Shown here: piece by piece, positions 49,268 to 62,115 of the stretch | Numbering within the stretch: the stretch's first letter is position 1 | Layout: each line of letters starts with the position of its first letter | From: Mactromeris polynyma | Taxonomy: Eukaryota; Mollusca; Bivalvia; Venerida; Mactridae | Assembly (NCBI GenBank): GCA_032209605.1 | Contig: JASFXZ010000014.1 | Location: 16,697,231-16,761,230, forward strand | Direction of reading: 5' to 3' | DNA: 64,000 nucleotides | Made by a program: the position numbers and the translations under genes | Notes under the pieces: model-generated | Databases searched by the model: none | What the model saw: only the letters and a program-made list of their open reading frames with translations | Told to the model about the DNA's origin: nothing

Positions 49268-49428
49268 CAGTAAAACCTCACTTAAAAACCACCTCAATAA
49301 TAAGACCACCTCGAAATTAATACCACACTTTTCAAGTCCATTTTGACTGTTCGGCTCTTTATTTAACCTCAATATAAAGACCAGTTTTCAAGGATCGCAA
49401 TGGTGGTCTTATTATTGAGGTTTTACTG
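49268..49428. mobile_element. Complete pogo/Tigger-like MITE (161 bp), reference copy
   Basis: CAGTAAAACCTCACTTAAA at the left, and the complement of ggtcttattattgaggtttt plus actg at the right, with TA at 49266-49267 and 49429-49430. The internal 'accacctcaataataagacc' pairs with 'ggtggtcttattattgagg', so the transcript folds into a long stem. Confidence 0.82.
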
Positions 49429-49430
49429 TA

Positions 49431-51474
49431 AAACAAATACACTGAACTGTACTGAAACAATAGGTTTTATTCTAGAACCATAATTTACTATATACAAACT
49501 ACACTAGGCAATGATTAAGTATATTCTATCAGAGATACAGTTTTCATACACGTATAGTAGCCGTGGGCTTATCTCACGATTTACCTATTAAACAATAAGC
49601 TTTATCAAAACACTGCAAATAATCACAACTGATTTTTTTTGACAGTCGTTTATGTATTCTCTTCGTGGTGATCGGTTTACTGTTTTGAAGAATTTGTCAA
49701 ATGTTTGCGGATGAGCAAGTTAGTAGGGGGACTACTGGTTGGTCCTGTGTCACAGGATTGCTGGATATTAGGTCATATGACCGCCTTATATAACTGAAAT
49801 ACAGTAGAAATAGGGCCTAAACATAGTGAGAAGTTCGTACAGAGAAGCACATATTCTTTTCAGACACGTGGTTGTCTACACGCAGGCACGCAATTAATTC
49901 CATATAATTTTTCGAATTTTCATTGTAAAAATGGATGAATACGTCGAGCAGAACATGCCACATACTATGTGTACAGCCAGCCAAAAATACAAGAACACTT
50001 ATATTTATATTGCATAATTATCATATGTAGTATATTTTCAAATGTGTTCCCCTGGAACTTCTTTTAAGGCTTGGCCATGGGCCCTTCGTCTGTAAATCCA
50101 TATATTACACTCCCCTCGTAGATCTCTGGTTTCGAATAAGTTATCGGTATCAAGAGTTATTTGAATGCAGTATAGTCCCATTTATTATCCACCGCCCATT
50201 GATGAACTAGTCCGCAAATAAGGTAAGATACGTGATAGATTTTGATATGTGCCATTCAAAATCTATGTAGATTTAGTCTGTGGAGTCACGTATTTATTAT
50301 ATAGGCCGAGATAACAGTTCGTGAGATTGACCTACTTTATAATATTGAGGAATATTTTACGATCATTTATATAATATATCTAGCGATGATTGTTAGGTTA
50401 AAGATCACAGTGACTCTCCTGTGGTGAAGGAAGCCTTTAAAGGGTACCAGTCCGAGTATTATTTCAGTAACAGCTCTGCCCATGTGTTGAAGCCACAAAC
50501 ATTCTGCAAGTCAGCTGGATGCCCTCCGCACATGAAAGTAATCGAACCGCGATGAAGCTCGAACCTAGTGGTAGGTAATGTGTGAGATGATGTGCGGCAA
50601 GTGTGACTAAGTCAGCGACCACTATCTCCACATTATTTTACAATTAGGAACAAGTAAAAATAATGTTCCTCCATATACTCTTTGATTTCTATCGCATTGT
50701 AAAGAATTAAATTGTCGTCTTTATTCATCAAAACTCTGAATTAAAGTTTCACATAATCGGACCAAAATCTACGGAAATATAAAAGGTGAACAAGAGATTT
50801 TTACCAAAAATGAATTTCTAGCTTCTTTATTCTAGCTAAACACAGGTCTTGACTAACCCCCTGTCATGTACTCTGTCGGACACAAGAAGAACGAGAATCG
50901 ATTGTAAAACAAGTGAGTCACATTGTTAGACGTGGCACCATACATACAATACAAGCCATTTTTACAACAAATAAACGACGAACTAGCGATAGCGTACCTT
51001 TAAAAGATGGCTGCTTAAGTCATTATTGCATCTCAAGAACCAACTTAATCAACACAGGTGATTATTAAATACAAAGAAAATACTTACTTGACAGCTCAGT
51101 TGTATTCCAATAATGTGCACATACTTTTAATACAAGTAAGAATTAAGCGAAATGCACTGTCGTAAAAACGCCTTATGAGTATAGTGATTATCAGTTTAAC
51201 CGTTACTATAACAACGAACGAAAGTACTAATATATTTATCACAATTTTCTTTCATACTGTCTCAACATTTCATTGATTATATTGAATCGTGTTATCAACT
51301 AACTTTTATGGAGACATTTTGAGGGGGGCACCGTTATTATCTATACCAACCCTTAATCTTAGTGCAAGATAAATAGCCACTATCATTTACCGTAAAGTCC
51401 AGATATCTTGTCAGTGGATTTTATGTTAAAGTTTTATCGTTTGATTTTGTTCGTAAGGGGGATTTTTACACCGT
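49431..51474. other. Intergenic, nothing clear
   Basis: A weak SINE-like trace (gtccgagtattatttcagta, then aagctcgaacctagtgg) occurs at about 50450-50580. Otherwise unique AT-rich sequence. Confidence 0.45.
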
Positions 51475-51995
51475 TTTTCAGCAGTATTTCAGTTATGTAC
51501 AATGGTCAAATCACTTGACCAGCGTTCCTGGGTTACCAACCAGTACTAACATGGTCTTCCGCTGGCCACTGTCAACTTCACATGTAGCATAAATTGAGTA
51601 TACAAAGTGTTAAAAAATGTGTTCACAAAGTTTGAATTCGGGTAAAATAAAAATAACGATGTGTGCACTGGCTGTATTTCACATAATGAAAGATACTGGG
51701 TTTTTTTTTCCACGAATATCTGCTTTATTTAGAACTGTCACGCTCTTCATTTATTGGAGGAAATAAAGAATATAGAAGTAAACTATTGATCCATAGCCAC
51801 ATCGATGAAAATAGCATTTAAAAATACTAAATTTCAAACTTTGTGAACGAACTTATTTAACACCCTGTACACAACTTGGTATGCATTATATTCAGTCAAA
51901 TTATCACGAAGAACGTACGCCTCACTCGGCGAGGTTCGAACCTCAGACCCTCCGGTCGGCATTGCAGCTCTCTACCGACTGAGCTTACCAAGTGG
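51475..51995 (-). mobile_element. tRNA-derived SINE, main family, split by a MITE
   Basis: On the minus strand the head (ggtaagctcagtcggtagag; gaggttcgaacctcg) and start of the body (gataatttgactgaatata) lie at 51870-51995. The tail (agtactggttggtaaccca, then gaaatactgctgaaaaacgg) lies at 51475-51600. A 265-bp element separates them. Confidence 0.75.
51603..51867. mobile_element. mariner-like MITE (265 bp) nested in a SINE
   Basis: The left end caaagtgttaaaaaatgtgt (continuing tcacaaagtttgaa) matches the complement of the right end, cagggtgttaaataagttcg (continuing ttcacaaagtttgaa). TA lies on both sides. The cagggtgtt start is typical of mariner TIRs. Confidence 0.8.
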
Positions 51996-52143
51996 ACTTT
52001 ATCGTTTTATGTTCAAACTCTTAAATCTGTCATATATTACTTTAAACTGTTAATAAGTTGCTCACTTTCAACAATATTTCAGTAAAAATAATGTAAAGTG
52101 GTCAGTTGTTTAGTTCATAAACTTTCCAGGATATTCTCTCTAC

Positions 52144-52216
52144 AGTAAAACCTCACATAAAGACCACCTCAATAATAAGACCTCCTCAAAATTAAAAACA
52201 TTTTTTCTGATAGGCA
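52144..52216. mobile_element. pogo/Tigger-like MITE, left-end fragment
   Basis: 'tacagtaaaacctcacataa' then agaccacctcaataataaga. The right half is missing. Confidence 0.65.
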
Positions 52217-53472
52217 CTTAAGTATTACATCGATTACATTTGTTTCTCTGACTGCATCACTATTGTCCTCGTCCGTCCGTCCGTCGATCCAGACCGACAA
52301 TAGTGAGTTTACAGTTGTAAGGGGCTTCATTTGTTACATTTTCAGTATGAACCTGTTTAGAAGGAACTAGGAGGTATTTCTATTCAGAAAAAAAACAAAG
52401 CACAAATGTCCGTCCGTCTATCCATTGACTGACTGGTAATATTGAGTAACGTTGAAATCAAAGGGCATACTAAATATACTGTAAATGTGCACATGCGTTC
52501 AAATACTATTGTTGCCATATTTTTCATCACGTTATCTGATTAAATTCGTTTGAATAAATCGATTTTTACATTGTTTACCCCGCATCTTGTGTAACAGTAC
52601 TATCTAGCCCATATAGAGGGTCTACAGTGTACTATCATATAATACCAGCTGTGATCGCTATTATAGATTGCTTGAGGTTTAAATAATAGCTTATCTAATG
52701 GTACATAGGATTACTACTCCAGAATAAGACATTTAAACAAAAAATAATTTTGTCTATTTGATAATGCCACTTATTCATGTACATCATATGAGCGTGGATC
52801 ATGTCTGACCTATTTCAATAGCTTGTTTTATTCCTTGACTAAATGATTTTATCAAATGTCATCATGACAAATCGTCTGCTGACCAGTAGCCTCATCGATA
52901 TCGATTTGCATCGACCGCATTTAACTGATGAGCGATATTGTTGTGTATGTTATATCATTAATCATTTATAATTATCTTGGTTTCAAATATTGTACATACA
53001 ATGTGAAAATGCTATCAGGTGATTTTTAGGTAGAAAACATACACAATTGCACTAAGCTGTGAACTGCAACTATCACCAGTTAATTCACGCATAAAGTTTA
53101 TTATTTAAAATGCAAGGGTCCTATCTTCTCTTTGCAACAGCAAAGGCTCATGCGATAATTTATCACAAGATTTACAAACGTCTCTATCATAAGATGTTTA
53201 AATTTATGACATTTTTATATCAATTTGAAGATCAGACACTGTCATAAAATATTTCGACATTTAGGTTGTACAGTGTACGAGTATACCGTTGACGTATAAG
53301 TAGATCGGGGACGCGGTAAGTACAATTTACATCCACAAGTTTTCTTTTCTGTAAATCATTTGTTACACTGTATTATTTGTACCTTCCCTAAATGTTACCT
53401 GTCAGGTAACAATTGTTTAAGTAATGTGTTGGGTGGGTTGTCATATGTTCATCGCCATTTTTTTACCAGTTT

Positions 53473-53640
53473 ATTCAGTAAAGTTCAGTTCATCTATAAA
53501 TGACGGCATGAGTAAAGAACACAACTGTTCAAGTCCATTTTCACTGTTTTGTTCTTCTTTAATTTCAATATTAGGACCACCTCAATAAGAAGACCAATGT
53601 TCAAGGGATCCAATGGTGGTCTCTTTATCGAGGTTTTACT
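53473..53640. mobile_element. pogo/Tigger-like MITE
   Basis: Central 'aagtccattttcactgtttt' and right end 'ctctttatcgaggttttact' plus gta match the reference. The left arm is degraded. Confidence 0.7.
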
Positions 53641-53654
53641 GTACATACAAAGTC

Positions 53655-53815
53655 ATCAGTCAGCATCATCAGATTTATATGGAGAAGTTGCCAGTTACTT
53701 TCGGAAGAAAAAGTTGGTACTTGTAGGTAACCAAGGTAACAGTGTTGACTGTATCGCTGTAAATACAGACTATGAACTGAAATACGGTTGACACACGGCG
53801 TAACACTCCTAGAGG
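53655..53815 (+). mobile_element. 3' part of a main-family SINE
   Basis: 'gaagttgccagttacttt', 'ggtacttgtaggtaacca', 'gaactgaaatacggttgaca' and 'cacggcgtaaca' follow the same order as the 39.4-kb copy. The head is missing. It abuts the MITE ending at 53640. Confidence 0.6.
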
Positions 53816-54177
53816 CGTAGCCTTCTATAAACATACACTTTTTTCGAAAAATCGAAACAATTAAAATGGCCAAAAACTGCAATAAGATATGTAATGTATG
53901 TTTTTGATGTTATTGTACGCATATTTACCGAAACGAAAAACAAATGTATACACCAAAACGCGTCTCTGGCGATCTAGCTACAAAGCATTTTCCGGGGGAC
54001 CATGACCCCGGAACCCCCTAAAACTAGGCATACACATCAATATCAGCTGAGCTACGCCCATTACTCCAACACTTACGAACAAAATCATTTTAAAAGAAAT
54101 AATACCACGGCACTGTGAAGCATTGTGAATCCGATACCAAAAAGACGTATACCATGGCATTGTGCGTTTAGCAAATA

Positions 54178-54319
54178 CAGTACAATCTCTCCAGAGCGAC
54201 CCTCTCTTGAGCAACAAATATCACTTGGTCAAAATTGTCTATATTTCCGGTAGTAACATATATATGTATATATAGCAACACACTCTCAACAAGGTTTTTG
54301 CTCTGAAAATGTTACACTG
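54178..54319. mobile_element. 'agagcaacaacct' MITE (142 bp)
   Basis: Left cagtacaatctctccagagc; right 'gtttttgctctgaaaatgtt' then acactg, TA-flanked on both sides. Internal 'gagcaaca' matches the family. Confidence 0.6.
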
Positions 54320-55224
54320 TATCATTGAATTAAGATGAGACCACAGGTGACATGACCCACGTGATGTTTCCATACAGCGCAATGAATTAAACTTTCCGAG
54401 TATCGATATTCTATTGTCGCAAGTTTGTACTGTTGACATAGAATAACGTGATTAACACGTTTCTTTGACGGTATCAAACCGCTATATCATCAGTGTCATG
54501 CACCAAGTCGCGAATGCATACAGACAGAGTTGTTATATTATAACAGTGTTATTCATTCTCAATGTTATAAGCATGACCAAGTATTTGTATCAGGTTTAAC
54601 GCCATTTTTCAACATTTGTTTTCGTCATACTCGTAGATCAGTTAACTTAACCAGTTGCCTGAAATTAATTATTATCTAGTTCTTATTTGCTCGTATGCAA
54701 CCAGCTGACAACTTCCCCACATCAGCCAGGTCGAGATAAGAGACAAATGACCGTATCCTAAAGGCAAAGAAGGACATGACCTGCCTCGCACGGAAATCCA
54801 ACCCGGACCTCCCATTAAAACGATACAACTTTCTCTTCTTTCGTAAGTTTTATGCACACATGATTCAGGATTATATTGTATTCGGAAAAGTTTTCTCTTG
54901 ATCAAAAATATTTCATTTGAGACCAAGCTGAATTTGAAATATTAACGACACAATTTTACAGTATTTTTATTAGTTTTAGTCTTGAAATATAACAAATCAA
55001 ACGTTGTTGGACTCGAGTGCCTTATGAATGGATGTCACAGATCATGAAAACGACTCGAAAAACCTTTAACATTTACGCACACTACTCTTCCTCACAGCTC
55101 TTTGATTCCAACGACAAAGAACATTCGAGCTGATTAGGCGTAAATAAATGTTTGTGTCAGGTTTCCCGACCTACCCTATTTTTTTGCCCCGACCCTAGAA
55201 CATTTTTTCGCGTGTTAACAATTT

Positions 55225-55241
55225 GGGGGGGGGGGGGGGGG
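55225..55241. repeat. Run of 17 G
   Basis: Uninterrupted poly-G. On both sides lie partly related ccctattttttt-gccccgacc and ccctattttttggggcatg blocks, so it may be inside a degraded repeat (55165-55505). Confidence 0.85.
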
Positions 55242-55545
55242 TAAAAATTACTTGTGTGAATTTTTCTTTACGTTCATATTTCTGCCCAGTTATTAGACGC
55301 TAGACGTTTTCCAGCTATAGAGCATTATATTCACCTTGATTAAACATAGCCCATGTTAAAAGGGAAAGGGGATTGGTCTTTTAACATATATTCATTTAAA
55401 TCTATGTATAATTTTCTTTGTTTTAATTTTTTTTTAAATCCGACCCCCTACTTACCCTATTTTTTGGGGCATGAAACCCGAAACAAACATAATTTTTTAA
55501 GGCCTTCTGAAGGGATCGGAACATGGACCCGATTGATGATATATA

Positions 55546-55774
55546 CAATGAAACTCACTTAAAGACCACCTCAATAATAAAACCACCTCAATAATAATAC
55601 CACCTCAATAATAAAACCACCTCAATAATAAGACCACCTCAAAATTATGAACACAATTTCTCAAGTCCATTTTCACTGTTTTGTTCTTTATTCAACCTCG
55701 ATATTAAGATCACCTCAATAAGAAGACCAGTTTTCAAGGGTCCCAAGTGTGGTCGTATTATCGAGGTTTTACTA
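55546..55774. mobile_element. pogo/Tigger-like MITE with expanded left arm
   Basis: The block accacctcaataataa is repeated four to five times before the normal centre and the right end 'gtattatcgaggttttacta'. Confidence 0.75.
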
Positions 55775-56574
55775 TAAACTATAATAGGAGAATATGCGTG
55801 TACATGTATAAACACACATATGAATAAACTTTAAAATGCGTTCAGAACTTACTCTCGGAAAGTAATCCAAAACCGATATAATTCCGACTAAGAGTTAGAT
55901 ATCCGTATTTGTCGTACGTACAATGTTATATCTCTAAAACAACAGTACTTTCATGCACACGACACTGTATATCCGCCTGTCAATATAGCACAACATGAAC
56001 ATTGTAATATTCATTGAATTCAATCTTGACTGGCGTGTAAGCCTTAATTGGATGTGCTCACGCACGCGCAGTCAACATTTTGACAATAATTCAACATACG
56101 ATAATTGTTGTTGAATTGCATCAATTTACATCTTTAAGTCTTATTGCAACAACATTTACAGGTTTAGTTGAACAAGCCTTCGCCAACTTAGAAGGTTAGA
56201 TTGTCATGTTGACAGTATGACAATCTCTTATTTACATAAACTTTTATAAATGAGCCCGCTCAACAAAAGGACCGACTATAAAAATATGTAGTTTCACCAT
56301 CAAGTAAGAAAAAAATATGAAAATGCGTGAAGAGAAAGGAAATTAATAGGCAAGAATGACAAGGCAAAAGAGTTGATGCACAATTATATTCCGTAAATGT
56401 CAGTATTACATTAGTAGATTCGAATTTAATGACTAGGATATTTAAAAATGACATCTAGATCAATTTATGGGAGCAAAACAATGACATATTATAATTGGCC
56501 TTGTTTATGGTATTTAAATGAAATAGTATTTATGACTGCCATTATCATTACTAAAAGGCCAAACAAATCATTTG

Positions 56575-56775
56575 TACTGTCTCGGTAAACATCACCTGGA
56601 CGGGGGGGTCTCTATTAGTCCAGTCATTCTACGTAAAAAATGGCCAAACCTTCAAATAATTGCAACAAAAATGATTTTCACTGTTTATGAAAGTTAAATC
56701 TATATAGAACAACATATCAAAAGTCTAACAAAATCTAAGTTGCAGAATTACTTGAAATTCCGTCTGTTTTAACAC
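56575..56775 (-). repeat. Dispersed repeat, copy linked to the transposon remnant
   Basis: On the minus strand it has gattttgttagacttttgat, 'tttttgttgcaattatttga' and 'cccgtccaggtgat'. These occur in the same order at 60430-60600 on plus. It lies about 0.8 kb beyond the stop of the Cys-rich remnant, same strand. Confidence 0.55.
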
Positions 56776-57569
56776 CACCTCATTTTTTACAAAAATGTCT
56801 TTTTAGTGCCAAAAAATGACCAGATGTACATCTGTGGAATATTATGTACCAGAAAACTTCTTGACAGCAGAATATTTATATCTAGACTCCATTCAGTGTG
56901 TTTATGAAGAACTAAGCACAATTACAAGGAAAAATGAATATTTCATCAAGTTAAAGTGATAGAAATTACCCCACCCACTTATACAAAATCTAATGTTAAA
57001 TTAAGAAAGCCGCCAGTATATTCGCTTAAGTAACTTGGAATCATTATTCAAAAGTTAAAAGTATATTAGATGTACGTGTATTCAACTATACATTGTTACA
57101 CATCTTAGTGTATTGACAAAAACATAAGTAGTCTAACAACATGTAGTACATAAATCTACTAAAATGTAATATACGACCCACCGATTAAATGCTTAAATAA
57201 CAGCGCAGTATAACCAACCAAAACAATCACAGCAATGAAACATTCAACGTTAAACACAATTATGTTACTGCTGTTAATTAATAAATTTGTTCCCAGAAGA
57301 TTCTAATTCACAGTAATAGCTCCCCACCCACTCTCTTATTATTGCATGTATTATTTCCAAAATGTTAGCTTGCACAATTGCATGTGATACATTAAGACGA
57401 AAAATAAATATTTTAAAACAAACTAACACACACATGAAATAGTAATAATGATCAGAAAATTAATAATGAAATAGCAAATACTGTTAGAAAAAAATAAAGT
57501 GCTGGAAGAACCATTGTTTAAGCATTTTATTAATATGCATTGTCATATTCACGCTATTTCTCTTAAAGC

Positions 57570-57986
57570 TTATTCTATGTACACGTAATTATTTTCTGTA
57601 CATGTAATATCGTCATCTGATGTGGTTTGTCCTATTGAACAACGTTTTGGTTGACATTCACCACACTCTGATGAACAATCCAACCCATGCTTCCTGCAAG
57701 TACAACGCTTGGTGTCACACTTAGCTTTACAGTTACATCTGCTTCGATAAACGCAATCAATACATGCAGGTCACATGTGGGTTTTAATTGGCGACAGTAT
57801 ATTTCCATCCTCGGTCCAAAACCATGGATTCATACCATTACTGTCTCTTAACCAATGTTGCGCTTGAAGATAAACACACTGCTGCACTTGTAGGGGTAAA
57901 GCATGGACTTTCATGAACAAAAGTTTTGGCTCGAACACAGTAGATACCTCGAACAGGTTCTTCTTAAGTCCCGACAAAATCCCTTC
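57570..57986 (-). pseudogene. Remnant of a transposon-type protein: C-terminal part with Cys-rich tail
   Basis: On the minus strand one frame runs from just after a stop at 57987-57989 down to TAA at 57570-57572, interrupted by a single TGA at 57768-57770. The first part includes PWFWTEDGNILSPIK. After the TGA comes a cysteine-rich tail with CNCKAKCDTKRCTCRKHGL followed by CSSECGECQ. From memory, a tryptophan/proline segment followed by CxCxxxC...C repeats is typical of the C-terminus of proteins coded by several animal transposons and of domesticated genes with integrase-like cores. No upstream catalytic part is visible in frame, so this is a truncated, probably dead copy. The exact superfamily is not determined. 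Confidence 0.55.
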
Positions 57987-60429
57987 TCATTTCATATTAT
58001 CTAACAGGAGATCACTCGAACAGTGATAGGTCGAATTCTCGAACATGTCTTGCGGTCCCTAGCTACCATTTCATTCTCTCTCCCCCCCCCCACCCTTATA
58101 AATAGGTCGAACAATACAGTACATATCAACTTTGATTGATCAGTTGATCTTATTTTGTTTGTTGACAAGTGAGACTGCTAAGTACTTGACTGTTGAACTA
58201 CATTGTATATACATTTGTATAATATATTTATATACGTTTTTGACAAACAATCGTTATGTAGATCATCAAATACTTAATGAACAATAGAAGGGTAATTTTA
58301 AACAATAGAGCAAAAACTTCATTGTCAAATTCGATGTCATGATTGGTATGAATTCGACCGGAAATTTATTTGAATTGAATCATTAATTGATGTATACATG
58401 TTCTTATTGTATGTCTTCCATGAACGACAAACTTGTTATTACTGTTCTTCTAAAAATAGTACATTGTCGTTGTAATTTCGTGATGTAAATAAGAATAAAC
58501 GAATTATTTAATTAAATTTGTTTATGGTTTCTTTTCGTTTCTTTTTTATTTATTATTATTATGGATTATGCTATGACTATTGATCGAAGTGCATTCAATA
58601 TGACAACACAAACAACACTCGCCTGTCATGATTTCAGCATGCTTAATACAATCTGTTTGATTTCACGTAGAGAAAACTTTTCAGAAGGTAGTGATTCGTT
58701 TCAGCATCGAGCATTGTGTAGGTATATGCATTAAATATATTGTGGTGACTTGAATGCTGAGTCACGGGATGACGTATATTAAAATACACAGGTTCCCAAC
58801 ACCGGCAGCTGTATGAATGGCTTTAAATTACTGCGCATTTATAGGCATAGGAAATAATTTGGTATATATGGCCCTTAATGTGCACTTCAGTAGAAGTGTA
58901 TGCGTTAGTTACCCATTCTTTGCTTCGGCAACTTGTTCCATCTCTTTTTCAAGAATTTCTCCAACATACACTATCATAATGGTGCGCATGTTGGGCCATA
59001 TCTATAATTTGACATGACATCGTAATGTTGGTCACTTATATGTTCTATCATTGAACTTACGTTGTCTTAGTACGTTTGTATCATGTACTAAAGCAGAGAA
59101 AGCTCACTACTCGGTAAATAATCACATAATCGCTATTTCCATATGTTTACTGTCTTATTTTTGCAAGATGGTCTCTGATTGGCTATGTACACATACCGCA
59201 ACGCCTGTCTAAAATAGAAATATCAGTTGTGCAAGAGTTATAAAGCAATGGGTGATTATGAAGGTTTCAAGATAAGTGTCCAGTGGTAAAGGAGAGTATG
59301 TAATCCATTATACAAACGTGGCATTACTTCTTCACCAGATTTAACTTCATATTGCTGTGCTACACACGCTGTAAGGAATACACTTGCTACTTGTTATTTA
59401 TGAACTTTTATTAGGCAAGACCTTTACCAATGAATGAATGAAAGAATGGTAGGGTACTACACAATTCAGCTCCAATTTCAGTTCGAGTACAAGTGATGTT
59501 CCAAGCCTTTTTACGCTTGAAATTTATCGTATTTGTACCATATACAAATGCATATTGTGACTGGTAATGTCAGACAAGCAGCATAATACAATTAGGAGGT
59601 CTGTATCCTCCCTACAATGATTGCATCACAACGTGAAGTACACTCAAATGCAGTTACAGATATAAAGGTCAACTTTATCAACTTCACCAGGACTATGAAA
59701 TACATTACAGGTTCTTCTTTGATGAATGATATCTTTTATAGAATGGCAGACAGTGGGAATAATCCTTCAACACAACAATAAGATTCAGCATAATTATCTT
59801 GATTTGTTCTATTTCGCAGAAAAAAAAACATCAATATTTTTTAGCATGCTACGAGATTTGTACATTTTGAGGCTTAAAAAAACAATGATTACATATAAAT
59901 AATATTATGGTTGAGATAAACATACATCGAACAAATGAATAGTTCGCTATTCTTCAATCTTGGGCAAAATTATGGCACATACCCGCTTCCGTAGGAAAAG
60001 ATTTGACAAGAAATATCTCAAGGTCACAAAATTAATTTTCATCCGATTCGTTAAAATAGCAAAATTCGCGATTGATCTGATCTATGTATCAAATTTATGC
60101 TTTGGTAAGACAACGTGAGCTTTTTATCATTAATCTTAACATTTCAAACGAAAATATAAGGCAAGAAGAAACCATTGAAAATCACTTAAATATGGCATGA
60201 TAGCAAATCTAAAATGCAAAGGAATGATTATCACATATATATCTATGTACTTTTGATTTCATATATTATTAAAAATCTAATACTGACCTTATTGCCAGCA
60301 GTATTTATAGTTAATTTATACATTGTTTACACGTGTGTGCTGACGAATTCATCTTGATCAATGTGCGCTTGCGAATAATATTGCGCCATTCCTTCAAAGG
60401 TGTTTTTACATTTTTAATTTTCATTTTTT
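57987..60429. other. Intergenic, nothing recognised
   Basis: No upstream catalytic domain of the transposon remnant is found in any frame here. Only short chance frames. Confidence 0.5.
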
Positions 60430-60600
60430 CTTCACTTTCTGCATCAACGATTTTGTTAGACTTTTGATATATTGTTTATACAGTATTATTCTAACACATA
60501 TACTTGGAAACATTTCTGTTGCACTTATTTGAGGGTTAACATTAGATAGGACGGTGACTCTACCTGGATGGGGTCACTCCTTGCTAATCCTGTATTACTC
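60430..60600 (+). repeat. Dispersed repeat, second copy
   Basis: gattttgttagacttttgat, 'tttctgttgcacttatttga' and 'ctacctggatggggtcac' match the 56.6-kb copy inverted. Confidence 0.55.
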
Positions 60601-60785
60601 TGATATGTGTGGTTTTTACTCGCTTTCTCACAGAAGCCGATTGAAGCATTATGAATTTTACACGTATATTTCATAACCACGCCCTTTAGGAGACACACAC
60701 GCTGGTTGTTGATGAGAATTTGTGGCTCTAGCGAGGTTAAATTGATCATTAATTATTACTACATGAAATATTTATGCCGTTCTTA

Positions 60786-60838
60786 CAGACATGTTGTTGC
60801 TCATTATGAGAGCGCTCTGGAGAGATTACACTACAGTG
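60786..60838. mobile_element. Half copy of the 'agagcaacaacct' MITE
   Basis: gttgttgctcattatgagag then cgctctggagagattacact and acagtg is the complement of the left end at 54178. The other half is not seen. Confidence 0.45.
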
Positions 60839-61373
60839 AAAAAATGCTTTCTAGAGAAATTTCAATTTTTAATTTTCAAACTTGACTTAACAAGCTGAAT
60901 TAATGTTTTGAAAGCAGGAGCCGAGTCGATAGTTAGTTTGGCGAAATTTAATGATTTGATAAATAATTTCAGATTTTATAAAATGAATGGCTTTCATATG
61001 TCGCCGGTTCGCTGAGTCGATAGTGCTCCACACTGCCAATCGGGAGTCAAAAAGGATTGCCTTCAAATATGATTGAATTTACTGATTGATTGATTTTAAT
61101 TATCGGCTGATTGATACATTTTTAAGTGTACTACCTGATGAATGTGCTTTACTGTTTGGATACTTTATGCAGCCCCTAAGGTCCGTAGGTCACGCTTGTT
61201 CACAAAACAATTTCTGCGCAATGACTGACACGAAATGCGGTCTTCGAAATCGCAATTAGTTTGCCATCATTATCGGAGTAATTGTAAAATACATAATCAT
61301 TGTTGTCTCAATAGTAACACAATGCAGTATTGGTGTTACTACGCTTAAAACATTCCAATGAAGGGAATATAGT

Positions 61374-61556
61374 ACAACCTTTACAAAGAAGCCATCTCAT
61401 TCATAGCGACAATCTCTCTTCAATAACAGTTTCAATATTTTCCTTTAGTAAATATGAACTATCAATTTAACTTGTCTAAAGCAACACGCTCTCAACAACA
61501 GCTGAATGTACGCCTCTCGGGGGATGTTGTCATAGAAAGGTTGCCCTGTGCATTGA
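61374..61556. mobile_element. Diverged MITE of the same type
   Basis: 'gcgacaatctctcttcaata' and 'gcaacacgctctcaacaaca' with a right block 'gaaaggttgccctgtgc'. The short open frame over it is an artefact. Confidence 0.4.
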
Positions 61557-61988
61557 GCATACGAGATAAACATATAGCCATCCGATACATTTGCATCAAT
61601 ATCAGTATTCTACCACGGTCTCTGATTTATGTCACGTGACTTACGATAAGTTCATAACATTCATGCAATACGCAGTTTTCTACGAGGGGAAATCGCCTAG
61701 TCTTTGGGATATAGTAGCGATGTATTCCGAATTTGATTTTCAATCATGAACTCATTATCTGCATGAACTGTGGGACAACTTTCTTTTCAGGATTCGTAAT
61801 GAGAAAATCGATCTCACATTGCTCATGTTCTGAAGAAAGCCAAAGCAATGTTAGCGTTTTTTTCAGACTTTTCAGACCAAAATCTGTGAATTTCAAAACT
61901 CAAGATGCAATTTGTAGAGTAAATACTGATTTACCCTTAACAAACACTCATTTATATTGAAACAAATTCTAATTTACCATTGCAAATA

Positions 61989-62115
61989 CAGTAAAGCCTC
62001 GTTTAAAGACCCGGTCCTACAAATTAAGTCCACCTTTTTTTTCTTCCATCTTTAACTCGATAATCTAAGACCAATATTCTTCAGAACAAATGGTGATCTT
62101 ACTGTTGAGGCCTGG
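61989..62115. mobile_element. pogo/Tigger-like MITE, diverged
   Basis: Left end cagtaaagcctcgtttaaag after TA. Right block 'atggtgatcttactgttgag'. Edges uncertain. Confidence 0.55.

Noticed and set aside
53549..53882. Overlapping 80- and 85-codon frames
   Set aside because: They cover a MITE and a SINE 3' end.
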